Below, one piece after another: positions 52,761 through 63,862 of a DNA stretch of 64,000 nucleotides (positions are counted from its first letter, which is position 1; the number at the start of each line of letters is the position of its first letter). Source of the DNA: Onchocerca lupi (taxonomy: Eukaryota; Nematoda; Chromadorea; Rhabditida; Onchocercidae); NCBI GenBank assembly GCA_028564675.1, contig JAOVVO010000254.1, positions 1 through 64,000 on the forward strand. Reading direction: 5' to 3'. The position numbers were made by a program, and so were the translations under genes. Under the pieces are notes generated by a model. That model saw only the letters and a program-made list of their open reading frames with translations. It was not told where the DNA came from and did not search any database.

Positions 52761-53403
52761 TACAACAGAAATATCAAAAAATTTCTCCAAAAATCTTAAT
52801 TTTTTATTAAGATAATTAATTTAGAATAGATATTTTAAACTAATTATTTTGTAATGAATTGGAAATACATATTAGCATCTCAGAAAATGTGATAATTAAA
52901 TGACGAGAGAAAATATTAAATTGAAATGCTCGAAAAAAATTTTCATTTAACTAATTTTACTAACTAATTTCAAACTAATTTAAAGCAATTAGACCGACGA
53001 TTGTTTTACTAATTAAAATGTAGCTAATATCAATTACAGTTAATAAAAATTCAAAGTTAATAGATAATTTTGAAATTTTTGATATTTTTCAATCCGAAGA
53101 TTTTTTTCGTTCTCAAAATAATCATCATTAACTATTGTTATCAATTAAATTATTTTAACTGAGTTGAAATTAATTTAAAATATTTCGATGATAAATAGTT
53201 TGATAGTAAAAATGCATTTAATATCGATGATGTTATCAACAATTATAATTAAAAAATAGTTTAATTGATAATAATTAATTTGAAAATAAAAAACTTCTCG
53301 ACTGGAATATCGAAAATCCCGAAATTCTTCAAATCTTTACTTTTTTAACTAAAAAAAAAAAAAAAAAAAAAAGAAAAAGAAAAAAGAAATGATATATACT
53401 AAC

Positions 53404-53436
53404 TGGTATAAGTTCTCGATTTGAGGTCGGCGCCAT
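53404..53436 (-). CDS. unc-53: unc-53/NAV exon 1a: canonical start
   Basis: Eleven codons, MAPTSNRELIP, ending in phase 0 at donor CCA|GTTAGT. Joined to exon 2 it gives NRELIP|IYTEWSNRHL. From memory this lines up almost residue for residue with the UNC-53 N-terminus (SNVELIPIYTDWANRHL), which is why I chose this exon and this ATG. An in-frame TGA lies two codons upstream of the ATG (TGA TCG ATG), so the start is fixed unless the 5' leader is spliced there. An AG just upstream (minus-strand ATGTCAG, near 53463) could be a cis- or trans-splice acceptor, but it lacks a pyrimidine tract. The exon is GC-rich for this window. It is separated from exon 2 by a 10.5 kb intron. Confidence 0.9.
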
Positions 53437-54359
53437 TCGATCAATTGTCTAATTGATCAATTGCTGACATTTTTTTTTCTCTTCAAATTATTTCGAAATT
53501 TCAGAATTCCTGAAATTTAAATTTAGCCTTTAAAATAAAAGTCAAATTTTAAATTTACTATAAATTCTCAGAAAAGAAAAAAAGATTGAAAAACAGAGAT
53601 AAGAAAGCAGTATTTATCGTGGAATATGGCAACTATGAAAATGGAAAATGTGAAAAAAAAAAGGCTGACAAATGTCGTGACAGTTGACGTTTGAATTTGA
53701 AAAAAAAAAAAAAAAAAAAGAAAAAACCGAAAACTAACGATAAAAATAAAACTATCATTAAAATTTAAATGTAAAAAGTTTTCCGGATGATAAAAATTAT
53801 CAAAATTATCAGTTTTAAAAATGATAATTTTTTTAGCGATAACAATAAGAATCGAGACTAATTATTCCAGAACTTGCGAATTATTAATTATTATGCGAGA
53901 AACAAAAAAATAAGGAAGAAATTAATCAATCAGTTATACATTAAATTTAATTCTGCCTTATCACATTTTAATTTGAATAGAAAAAAAAGAAAAATTTTCT
54001 GAAAAATGAAAAAATTATACCTTTAGAAATGAATTAAATAATTTTTAGGGAAAAAAAAGTTTTAAAAAATAGCAACAATAATTTGCATCATTTTTTTAAA
54101 GAGCCTAGGCTAATTATTAGACAAATAAGTAATCAATCAATCAATTATACAATAAATTTGAACTTGGCTCAGCATTTAAACTTCTCAGCCTTTCATCTGT
54201 TCCAATTTTGGCTATTCAAGAATAATCATCCAACGAAAATAAGCCTATTAACCAAATTTGACAGATTGTTTATTATGGCCTTAAGTCTTACGAAGGAATT
54301 TCAATTTTGAAAAGCATTTTATAATGTAAAACTAAAACAGCGCTTACGACTAATAAAAT

Positions 54360-55090
54360 TTGAAATTTGTTTCAGATTTGTTTTAAATCATTTATATGAT
54401 TTCCAATTAATTTATTTTCTTATATAAAAATTTTGTTTTTCTTTTGTTTTTTTTATTCTTTAAAAATCCAAATAATTGAAATTAATTCTTTTGGTTTTTC
54501 AATATATGAATATAAGTTTTGTCTAATAATTTGCGATTAAATAACATTTTGTTTTTGTTTTTTTTTTGCTTCCGTTATATTTTTAAGAAAAAATTGATCA
54601 ATTGAAATTAATTTTTTTTCGTTTTCTTTTCCTTTAATTTCAATACTTGAAATTAAATTTTTGCCTAATAATTTACGATTTACCAATGCTTGTCTTTTTT
54701 ACCGTCATAAAGTTAATTAATTAAAATTAATTCGTTTCAATTTTCTTTTCGCCAATTTTTAATAAATGAATGTTAATTTCGTTCAATAATTTCTAATTAC
54801 TCAATATTTTTGTTTTTTATTACTTATATTTCTATAAAAGCTTTATTTTCATAGGACTAATTAATTAAAAACGATCTTTTTTTCGCCTTTCTTCTCTTCC
54901 AATTTCAATATTTTTTTAGTATACTTCTATGGATTTTCCTGTTCTTTGGTCAACATTTGTCTTTAACATTTTTACAATGTTAATTAATCAAAAAGAAATT
55001 CCTTTTAATTTTTCAATTTCAATATTCGAATATCAAAATTTTGTCAATTTCAATATTCGAATATCAAAATTTTGTCAATTCCATTTTTTT
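54360..55090. repeat. About 120-bp diverged tandem repeat, 5 copies
   Basis: Copies open with AAATTAATTCTTTT-like text near 54479, 54605, 54724, 54867 and 54990, then TTTCAATA..TTTTGTCTAATAATTT. An exact 31-bp duplication (55013-55043 / 55044-55074) ends the array and must be recent. Confidence 0.8.
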
Positions 55091-55354
55091 TTTTTTGCAT
55101 AATTCAAAAATGATATAATATAGTTAACAAATAAAAAATCGAATTTTTTTTTTTGAAAGAATTTTTGGCAATTTTCTTATCCATTTGATCTCATTTACAA
55201 TATATTGATAAAAATGGAAGAAAATGGATGAAAAGTGAAACTTCCGGTGAAGTTAACAATTTTTTCGATTAGTTTTTTTCTTTTTGAAAATTGCCGAAAT
55301 ATCATTTTCTTCGATCTATTATCATCATTTTGTATCAATCAACTTTCACATAAA

Positions 55355-55386
<32 letters not shown>

Positions 55387-55404
55387 GTAGTATGGATGAT
55401 GGCT

Positions 55405-55775
55405 TTATCGATTGTTAGAAAACGTTCAACAAAATTAGCTAATCATTTGAGCGGAAATTTATGAAATGAAAGAAAATTTAACAGAAATCAGTGAAGATCA
55501 ATGAATTTTCAGCATTAATTCATCAGTGAATCAATGGAGATCAATGAATGATTGCTTTAAAATGTTCAACAAAATTAATTTAGGTGAAAACTAATGAAAT
55601 GAATAGAGATTAGTAAAGAAAATTAATGGAATTTACTAAAAATCAATGAGTTTTTAGCATAAATTGATCAACAGATCAATGAAAATCAATGGTTGCTTAA
55701 ATATGTTCAATAAAATTGCTAATTATCTTAACGAAAACTAACGAAATGAACGAAGATCAGTATAATCAAGGATGA
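55405..55775. repeat. About 141-bp tandem repeat, 3 copies
   Basis: GTTCAACAAAATTAGCTAAT at 55424, GTTCAACAAAATTAATTTAG at 55564, GTTCAATAAAATTGCTAATT at 55705, each followed by GAAA(A/T)(C/T)TAATGAAATGAA and GATCAATGA phrases. GATCAATGAA-rich sequence continues to about 55930. Confidence 0.85.
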
Positions 55776-58001
55776 TTAACGATATGAATAGATGAATTGA
55801 TTATAGATTGATCAGGAAATGAACAGATCAATGAATTGAACAGGTCAATGACTTTGAACAGATCAATGAATTCAACATCGATCAATCAAATCAATGGATA
55901 ATGCAATAAACTGACATTAACGAATTTGATGATCAGCCATGAAAATTAATCAAACTAAAAAAAAAAAAAAGAAAAAAGATCAAAAAAGAAAAAAAAGTCA
56001 AAGTTATTGACGATCAGCGAAAATGATGATTAATTGGGGTTAACAAAAATTAGCAGAAATTGTTTATCAAAAATGCAAATTTTCGCTGATAAATTTGATC
56101 ATATCGATTGTTTATAGAATTATTTATCATAATGATGTATAAATTTTAATCGTCAATTTATAAAAGATAAGGTTGAAAAAAACTATATAATATGATAAGA
56201 AGAATGTGATAAATGTTATCTTTATTGATAAAAATATAGTAATATTTAATTATACTAATATTCTAAATAAAAATGATAAAAAAATATTTTAAAAAATGAT
56301 TGTTGATTCAATTCATGTAATTAAACTTTTCTTTAAAATTAAATTTGCGGCAAATTATTTACGGAATACGAAAATTCTTCGAATCTACAGATTTTTTAGG
56401 AAACAAAATCACTTGTAACCGTTTTTTTCCTTTTTTTTTCCTTAATTAAATGAAAAATATTTCATTAAAATTTTCCACCTAATAAACAGAATTAATTTAA
56501 ATCTTGTTTGTAGTAAAAAAGAAAAAATCCTATGAGAAAAATGAACCAATGAAAAAATCATGCAAAAAAAAAAATTTTGTTCATAATTATTAATATGTTT
56601 TCAAATTTTGACGAAATATTCTGAATTTTTTAAAAGAAAAAAAGAAAATTTTTTCCCATATTTTTTAATTTTTTAACCTAATGAATGAAGTAATTTTAAT
56701 AGAAACGTGATAAACTTTTTAGAATTTTTCTCACGAAATAATAAGCGATATTCTAAGCTGTAATATTTTTTCACTAAAATTAAATTACTATTAAATTCAG
56801 TATTTTTTTTTATAAATAAAAATGATAAGAATATCAAGAAATTTCTCTTCATACTTTCATTTAAATATGATATAAAAATGATTGTAGTAAATTTTGAAAA
56901 TATTATATTTTTAAAATTAAAAATAGTAAGTTTTTAAAATTCTTATAAAAACATTATTTTTGAGAAATTATTTCATGAAATTCGTTTTGCATATAGAAAT
57001 ATACCAAATGATTGTCTGAAAGTTAGCAGTAAAAATATTATTTTTTTTCTTTTATTTTCTTTATTAATTCGAGCAATATTTGATGGAAAAGCTAATAAAA
57101 GCTATCGATTTTTTTATTGAAATGAAATTGAAAAAAAACATTGAATTGGAATGAAATGAAATAGAAAAAGCCAATGAATTCAAATCCTTTCTTTTTTTTC
57201 TTTTTCCTCTTTTTGTTTTTTTTTAAATTACTCTATCATTTATAAATTTGAAATGCTTCATTTTAGTGCAAAACAAACGATTTCAAGCTTGTCAATTCCG
57301 CTGCTAAAAATTTAATGTGCCCATAAAAACTTGATTAAAATTACATCCAAAACGAAATAGATATTTGTTCGAAATATAGCCTTAATTGAAAATTAATACA
57401 AAATGCAAAAAAAGAGAGAATTTGATTGTGATTGTTTCAAAAAAAATTAAGTTTTTCCTAATTAGATTACATGAATTTGATTAAAATATCATTTTCAATT
57501 TATTCATTTAAACGATTTATCATAGTAGTGAACAAAAACGGAGGAAAGAAATGATCAAAATTTTAATCTTAATTTTGATTATCATTTAAATAATTCTTTT
57601 TTTGGGTGTAATTTATTAAAATTTATAATAAAATTTATCATAAAAATAAGTGAAGATTTGTGTTATTTGTAACATTATTTTAGACTTAAGATATTATGAT
57701 TTTATCATTATTACTGTATGAGATAAAATTTTAATTAATACAATTAAAAAAAAAATAGAATTTCTAATTTTTTTCGTTCATTTAAAAAAAACAAGTAAGA
57801 GCTTGTTAAGCTTTTAATTAAGCTTAAATTTGAATACAATTAAATATTTATAATTTCATTATCCATATCTAACAGTGATAATTTCAATTGTTTAATGAAA
57901 TTGAATTTATCATTCGAAGAAAAAAAGAATATTCAAAACTTAGTAAAAAAAATATTAAGTCTTGAATTAAACCTTAATAAATCTAATACAGATAGAATGA
58001 T

Positions 58002-58048
58002 ATATCGATGTATCGATGTACTGATGTATCGATATATCGATATATCAA
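58002..58048. repeat. TATCGATG/TATCGATA microsatellite
   Basis: ATATCGATGTATCGATGTAC-type octamer repeat. Confidence 0.85.
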
Positions 58049-59371
58049 ATAAAGAGTTAAAAAAGGAAATAGAATTGAAAAAAGGCTAAACATCGATGCG
58101 AATTTTTCTCTTCCATCTCATTGCTAACCAAAAAAAAAGTTAGGAAAAAGGATGAGAAAATGTTATTTGTGATATATTCATGTATCACATTTCTTTTTTT
58201 TTCCTTTTTTTTTTTTCAACAAAATTTTTATCGAAAATCTTTCAGGAATTCCGGTTGATTAAATAATCTTCCAGAAATTTCGGTTGATTAAACAGTTTGT
58301 ACTTATTTTTGATCAAGGCTAACGAATTAAGAATTTTCAATTTTTCGGATTATAAAAAATCTTGGATATTATAGCAATTGCATAATCTGCAAAACTCGAT
58401 CATTATCTAATTAAATTGAAACGAATTGAATGGAATAAGAAGAGGATTGGAAAAAGCAAATCGGATTATTTCGCAAAATAATAACAAGAAATTTGGAAAA
58501 AAATCGATAAAATTTGATCATTTATTTAAAATTAATGAAATATTTAATGATATTGTGATTGAAAAAATATAAGTCGTTTGACGAATGAATTCAAATGATT
58601 GTTCAACTGAAAATGTTATATTATTGATTTGATAAAGAAAAAAAAAAAACGAAATAACAGTTTGCTGTTATCATTTATAAAAAAAAAAAAATAAAATAAA
58701 TTACGAAATTTCAAAAGATTACGAAAATAAATTTGTAAAAAGTTAGGAAATGGCACGAATTTATTGACTAGATTCAAATCGTAAAAGGTAAAAAATAGTT
58801 GAAATATCAAATTTATTTGATCAATTATTTATAATTATTAAAAAAAAAAAAAAGAAATCTTTAAAAACAAAATAATTGCCATATTTGCTTCTCAATAAAA
58901 ATTTGTATAAAAAATTACAATGAAATACTAATTAATAAAATTAAAATATTATGATTATCAAAAAAAAGTCTATAAAAGTTGATTTAATTTGAAATGATTA
59001 AAATTAAAATTCATGACATAATTTAAATTATGATTAAATTTCAATGAAGCTTTCTTTTTCTGTTCCGGAAATTTTACATAAATAAATAAGCAAGCGAGTA
59101 AAATAAATGAATTAATTAATAAACGATTTAAAATTAATAGCATAAAGATCTAAATACTTAAATGGTCAAATGAAAAATGGAAATTAAAAAAACGAAGAAA
59201 AAAACTTAGAATGGTTTCAGGAAATCAAATTAGAAATAAAATAGACTTATAAAAATTTTATTTCTCGATTTTGATAAATTTTATCAGTGATTTACTGTTT
59301 ACTTCCTCTTTTCATTTTTATCGATTCTATTATATTTCTAGTAAAATTTTAAGATTAAATTTTAAAGAAAT

Positions 59372-59535
59372 ATCTATACCTAAGCGGTTATCATTTTTGT
59401 TATCATCACTTGTATCTATCCGATTATCACTCTGGTAACAGTTATATCTCTCCGGTTATCATTCTTGCAACACTCATATTTATACGATTATAAATCGCGT
59501 AAAACTTGAATCTATTTAATTATCATTTTTGCATT
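59372..59535. repeat. 32-35-bp minisatellite, 5 copies
   Basis: Units like TATCTATCCGATTATCACTC..TAACA; the cGATTATCA core appears near 59385, 59420, 59452, 59484 and 59517. Confidence 0.8.
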
Positions 59536-60254
59536 ATCCAGACGTATTTTTATAATTTAAAATTTCAAGATGATCAAATTGTCCACCAAAAAAGAAATCA
59601 GTCATTTATCAATGATTGTGAAAGAAGTTTCTCAACCATTTACTGATAAGAAAAAAGTTTTATACTTTGGAATAATTTTAAACTTTGTTTTTTGAATTAA
59701 TTTCAGGTTTCTTTTTTTTGTTAATATTTCAATTTATTATGAAATGATATGACAAATACACTGTAAACATTACATTTACCCATTTAAAGAAAAAAAAAAA
59801 AAAAAGAATCTAAACTGAATAATCGGTAAAATTATTGAAAAAAGTCGAAACAACAAATAAAACAATTTAAAATTTTTTCATTAGAAATTTTATAATATTG
59901 TTAAATTCAGACATTCATATAAACACGTTCAAATATTAATATTTCCAAAATATTTTGACATATTTTAAAATTTTTATTAAAATTATTTTATATTTTAATT
60001 GACTGAAATTGATTGATTATATTTACGCCATAAGAATGTTATCGATTAAATTTTAAAAACCAAATTCTATTAAACTTAAATCGAAATTCTGTGAAGCGAA
60101 TATTTTGTTGATATATTTCAATCTTTTGTTTTGTTATTGCAGTTTTATCATTTTTTGATAAAATTCAAATAAATTTTTGCCAAATTTCATTTCTAGTGAT
60201 GAGCAAAATGATTAACCAATAAAATATTTCATTTTAATAAACAATTTATTGAGA

Positions 60255-60267
60255 GGTCAAAGGTTAT
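60255..60267 (+). promoter_or_regulatory. DR1-like element AGGTCA-A-AGGTTA
   Basis: In the upstream flank, 6.8 kb 5' of exon 1a. A similar AGGTTA-A-AGGTTA lies at 47152-47164 just downstream of exon 1b. Confidence 0.3.
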
Positions 60268-60329
60268 TATCAAGTTTTAACATTAAATGACACAAACCTT
60301 TTTGTTGATATCCAATTTCCCTATATTTC

Positions 60330-60960
60330 TAATCAATAGTTGACAAATGAGGAGCAAAATTTTTGAACGAGGTCACCGAAAATGATGATACTGAAGTGGA
60401 AATATGGCAAAAATTGCATGATTAGAATCAGTAACAATTGAGCCAAGTTGGGCCAACACAGTTGTAAAGCCTAGTCGTTCGATTTTCGCAAACAACGAAA
60501 TGAACGATGATGAGCTGCTATTGCTCCTAATAGCGACAATTGAAATTTAATGCCTAAAATTTGCTTCACATTGGCTAGCTATCTTTTCTGACTGTTTAAA
60601 GCAATAGTTTGAGGCTAGTAAATGAAAGTAATCGAGGAGAAAGCCAAGAAAAAAGAACTAAGTATTTCATTCAGGCTTATTTGTTGGAAGAAAATAGAAA
60701 TGGAATAAAAAGAAGATGAAAGTGTATGTTGCTGGCCAAGAAAAGGACTAGGCTACCATCGATGAATACTTCAGAAGCAATACAAGCCTAGTAATGGTTA
60801 ATGTTTTCCCTGAGGATAAGGAAAATGGAACATTTTTGGCCAACGAGATACTTTAAGGACGAGATAAAAGTATGGAGGAAAAAGGCTAACTGATATTTAA
60901 ACTGCAAAATGGCTTTGGCTGTCACCATTGGAGTAAATTTGATAATTTAATAAAATATCA
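60330..60960. other. GC-richer island with GCCTAG/GGCCAA motifs, no gene seen
   Basis: About 600 bp clearly richer in G+C than its surroundings, with GGCCAA, GCCTAG, AGGCTA and GAGCCAAG phrases. Every frame on the + strand is broken by stops within a few tens of codons, and I recognise no protein or RNA. It may be a decayed element or part of the upstream regulatory region. Confidence 0.4.
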
Positions 60961-62299
60961 AAATTTATGACATCATGATCACTTATTACTGCAAAATGAT
61001 AATTTGATAAATGATAAGAATAAAATAACAATGATCAACTTTAAGATAGAATTTACATTTTTTTCGTTTTTTTTTTGATTTAATTAAGTTATAAAAATTT
61101 TTTTTATTATTATCAATTTTAAATTTTTCTTTTACTGCTAAGAAATAATCATTTATCATTTAACTCAACAATTCGTTAAATTTTATTAAAAATTAAATCA
61201 TCATGAGATAAAAATTATAAATCTTCAATAATAAAGTTATTTAATTAAATTTATTCGGTTGAAAATTTTGAAAGGAAATTGGTGGTTGCAATTTTGGTTG
61301 ACCCGAAGAAAAGCTAATAATTTGGCAAATATTCAAACCAAAAGTTTAAAATTTCAATTTTTTTTAGAGCGAATTTATAGAATGTTTATTTTATATTAAA
61401 TTTTAAAATTGTTGATTGTTTATTTAAATTCTCATTTTCCATTAAATGTTCAAAATTGAATCAACATTTTAAATTATTTCTCAAGTTATCATTTCTTTCA
61501 AACATCAATTAAATTTTTACGAATGTTTCAACTTTTTAAGTTTTTTCTTAAATTTTCATTTTTTTTGATGATTTTCTTAAAGAATAGCACGAAAACATTA
61601 GCGTAAGCAGAGATGCATAAATAGATTAATTATGTCATCAATTTTTTTCGGTATTCCAGATATTTTAATTCATTTAATTTAAAAAAAAAAAAAGAAAAAA
61701 CTGATATTTAAATTCTTTTTTTTTGAAATTTTAATATGTATAAACAAGTTTTTTACAGCAAATAATTCATCTTGATCAAATCAAATTTTTATTCATGTTT
61801 TCATTTTTACTTAATCATAGAAAGAATTTGATAATTTAAGATCATAAAACTGCAATATTTCATAAGAAATACCTGACATTTAATTTCAAAGAAAAAAAAA
61901 AGAGATGAAGTTGGAAAAGAATGAAAATTCTAAACTGGAATAATAAAATTCTTTTAAAATCCTTGATATTTGATTAAAAGTGATAGAATTCTTTTAAAAT
62001 AATTGATTTAAATTTTTGATATTTAACTTGTTAATTAATCTTTTACCTAAATTAAACATCAAGTTATTTGTTTTTCTTTTTTTTTTCCTATTGAAAATTG
62101 AACTGATAATAATAACAATTGCAAGAAGTTAACCCGAGACATAGTGATATTAAAAGTCGAGAATTTTCATGGAGATAAGAAATCAAAAGTCGAGAATTTC
62201 CTCAAGAAATAGTAGAATATTATTCCTAATTGCTTAATTAGGAACAGTATTGCAGTATATTAAATCATATAAAGCTGCAAAAAAAAAAGAAAAAAAAAA

Positions 62300-62500
62300 C
62301 GAATTGCGATAGAGCCAAGAATAATGGAAATATTGATATAAATAGAGGCGAAAATGAGCCAAGCGACAAAATAGCTACCGTTTCTCTCTCTCATTCATTT
62401 ATGTCAATCCCATGATGATAAATTGATATTTGCTTGATTAAAAAAATGCCTCATTCCTTCGCACTTGGCCATTTAGTTGCTTGGCTCTTTTCTTTTTTTT
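62300..62500. other. GC-richer island with inverted GAGCCAAG motifs
   Basis: GAGCCAAGCGAC (62356-62367) faces GTTGCTTGGCTC (62476-62487), an 11-of-12 inverted repeat about 108 bp apart. Another GAGCCAAG lies at 62312. No coding frame recognised. Confidence 0.4.
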
Positions 62501-63139
62501 TTTATGATACTAAATCATCATGACAGCATAATATTCATTAATGATATTTTTTCTTCTTTTTTAAATCTTACCATTTTATCTACAACAATAATAAATTTTC
62601 TAAGCAAATAAGAGCAAATCAAATTCTTTCCTAAAATGAAGTCATTTTTTTTTCTTGTCTAGCAAATATGATTTAAGTGATATTAATCATTTATAACAGC
62701 AATTTATTGTGACAATTTCAATCGACTGGTCCAGTAATCGCAAAGCAAATAATGTTAAAATAAGCCAAGAATGATCAAAGCCTAAATAAAACGTTATTTG
62801 CATAGCAAATGAAGTATAATTAAAAAAAAGAAAAGAATTTATTATTCAGGAGCTTGTTTTATTTTTATAACGATTTTAACAAACTTTCAGATAAGGAATT
62901 GAAATTTTAATTTAATTTCAATTTTCAATTTTAAATTTCAAATAGGAATTGAAAATATAAAGAGAATAAAAACAAGAAGGTAAATTAATACTTTCAATGA
63001 GACAATGATGAAGTAATTAAATCCAATTTTCATCAAAAGTTATCATTGGATCAGTTAATTATCATCTATATATAATTAAAATTTGCATTAATAAGAAAGA
63101 AAAGTATTTGAAAACATTTAAATGTTTCATTTTATGATA

Positions 63140-63235
63140 TTCTTATTAAAAATAATGATTAATAATAATGATAACAGCAATAACAATGATAATAATAACG
63201 ACAATAATAATAATAATAATAATAATAACAATTTT
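63140..63235. repeat. AAT-rich microsatellite
   Basis: Imperfect (AATAAT/GATAAT)n including an uninterrupted (AAT)n stretch. Confidence 0.9.
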
Positions 63236-63821
63236 AATAATATTAATCATGGTAGATTTATGTAAATGATTAATTAACAGTGACAAAAAATGAATAGTTT
63301 AAAATGAACGGAAGTAATTATTAAAATTTATGAGACATTTAAACTGAAATTAAATTTTAAATTCAAAGAAGATAGCAGAGAATTAAATGTTTTCCTTTTT
63401 GGATTGAATATATTTCGAACAAAAAGAAACAATTTCTTGTTGATCATAAAAATAATTTACATTTGGGAATATTTTTAAAAGACATTTTTAGCAGAGAAAG
63501 AAGAAGAAAAACAGCAGCAAATTTTAAAATTTTTTAAAGATTATTCAAAATTTTTTCATCCTAATACATTACTCGTTATTAATTCCATTTCTTCCATTCG
63601 TAGTTATTTTGCATATTTCAAATTGAAATTTTCAAAATATTTTTTGTTTTAAGTTAAAAAATAAATTAAACGGAATAAGCAAAATTTTGAAATGCTTGTG
63701 ATTGAGAAGATATCAAAAGATTAAATTGAAATTTTATCAATGACTAAAAAAGAAAACTATGAATTCAAAAACATGCTTTAGTATTATAATTGAATTATTA
63801 CTAATTTTTTTGTCTTAAAAG

Positions 63822-63822
63822 G

Positions 63823-63860
<38 letters not shown>
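63822..63860. repeat. (AAT)n microsatellite
   Basis: Nearly pure AAT run of about 12 units. Confidence 0.95.

Positions 63861-63862
<2 letters not shown>

Larger units (their letters stand above)
42916..53403 (-). other. Intron 1 (10.5 kb), containing alternative exon 1b
   Basis: Intron between exon 1a and exon 2. Apart from exon 1b (47377-47442) I see no coding exon with conserved content. It contains a 49-A run (45064-45112), a 23-nt hairpin (45493-45515), and several diverged tandem duplications: 46040-46395, 47880-48620, 50640-51310 and 52190-52760. A pair of DR1-type elements lies at 44362-44435 and another DR1-like site at 47152-47164. A GC-richer block at 50455-50614 holds a 53-codon open frame on the minus strand (listed separately). 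If an alternative promoter drives exon 1b, it should lie just above 47442. Confidence 0.8.
362..53436 (-). other. unc-53: 5' part of an unc-53 / neuron navigator gene (partial, spliced)
   Basis: This is the spliced gene of which the exons below are parts. UNC-53/NAV proteins bind the cytoskeleton and direct longitudinal cell migration and axon outgrowth; they carry an N-terminal CH domain, a long low-complexity linker, coiled coils and a C-terminal AAA-type ATPase. Only the CH domain and the start of the linker lie here. The 33+115+65+73+105+118+110+109+187 nt of exons 1a-9 total 915 nt, exactly 305 codons. Every junction is GT..AG and in phase (0,1,0,1,1,2,1,2,0), with no internal stop. Identity rests on remembered UNC-53 features: LIPIYT.W.NRHL at the N-terminus, STYKQ at the CH end, IMPP..KLPSP, and MLK.KLF. 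Span is about 53 kb for 305 residues. The 3' part is off the left edge. Three of ten donors are GTTTG rather than GTAAG. Confidence 0.92.

Noticed and set aside
54083..54310. 75-codon + strand ORF upstream of unc-53
   Set aside because: No recognisable motif or partner exons; its G+C comes from the dispersed GCCTA/GGCT motif island.
5040..62800. TTAGGC/GCCTAA hexamers, the nematode telomere unit, in several islands
   Set aside because: They occur singly as part of AGGCCTA/GCCTAAA phrases; no tandem TTAGGC run exists, so no interstitial telomere is supported.
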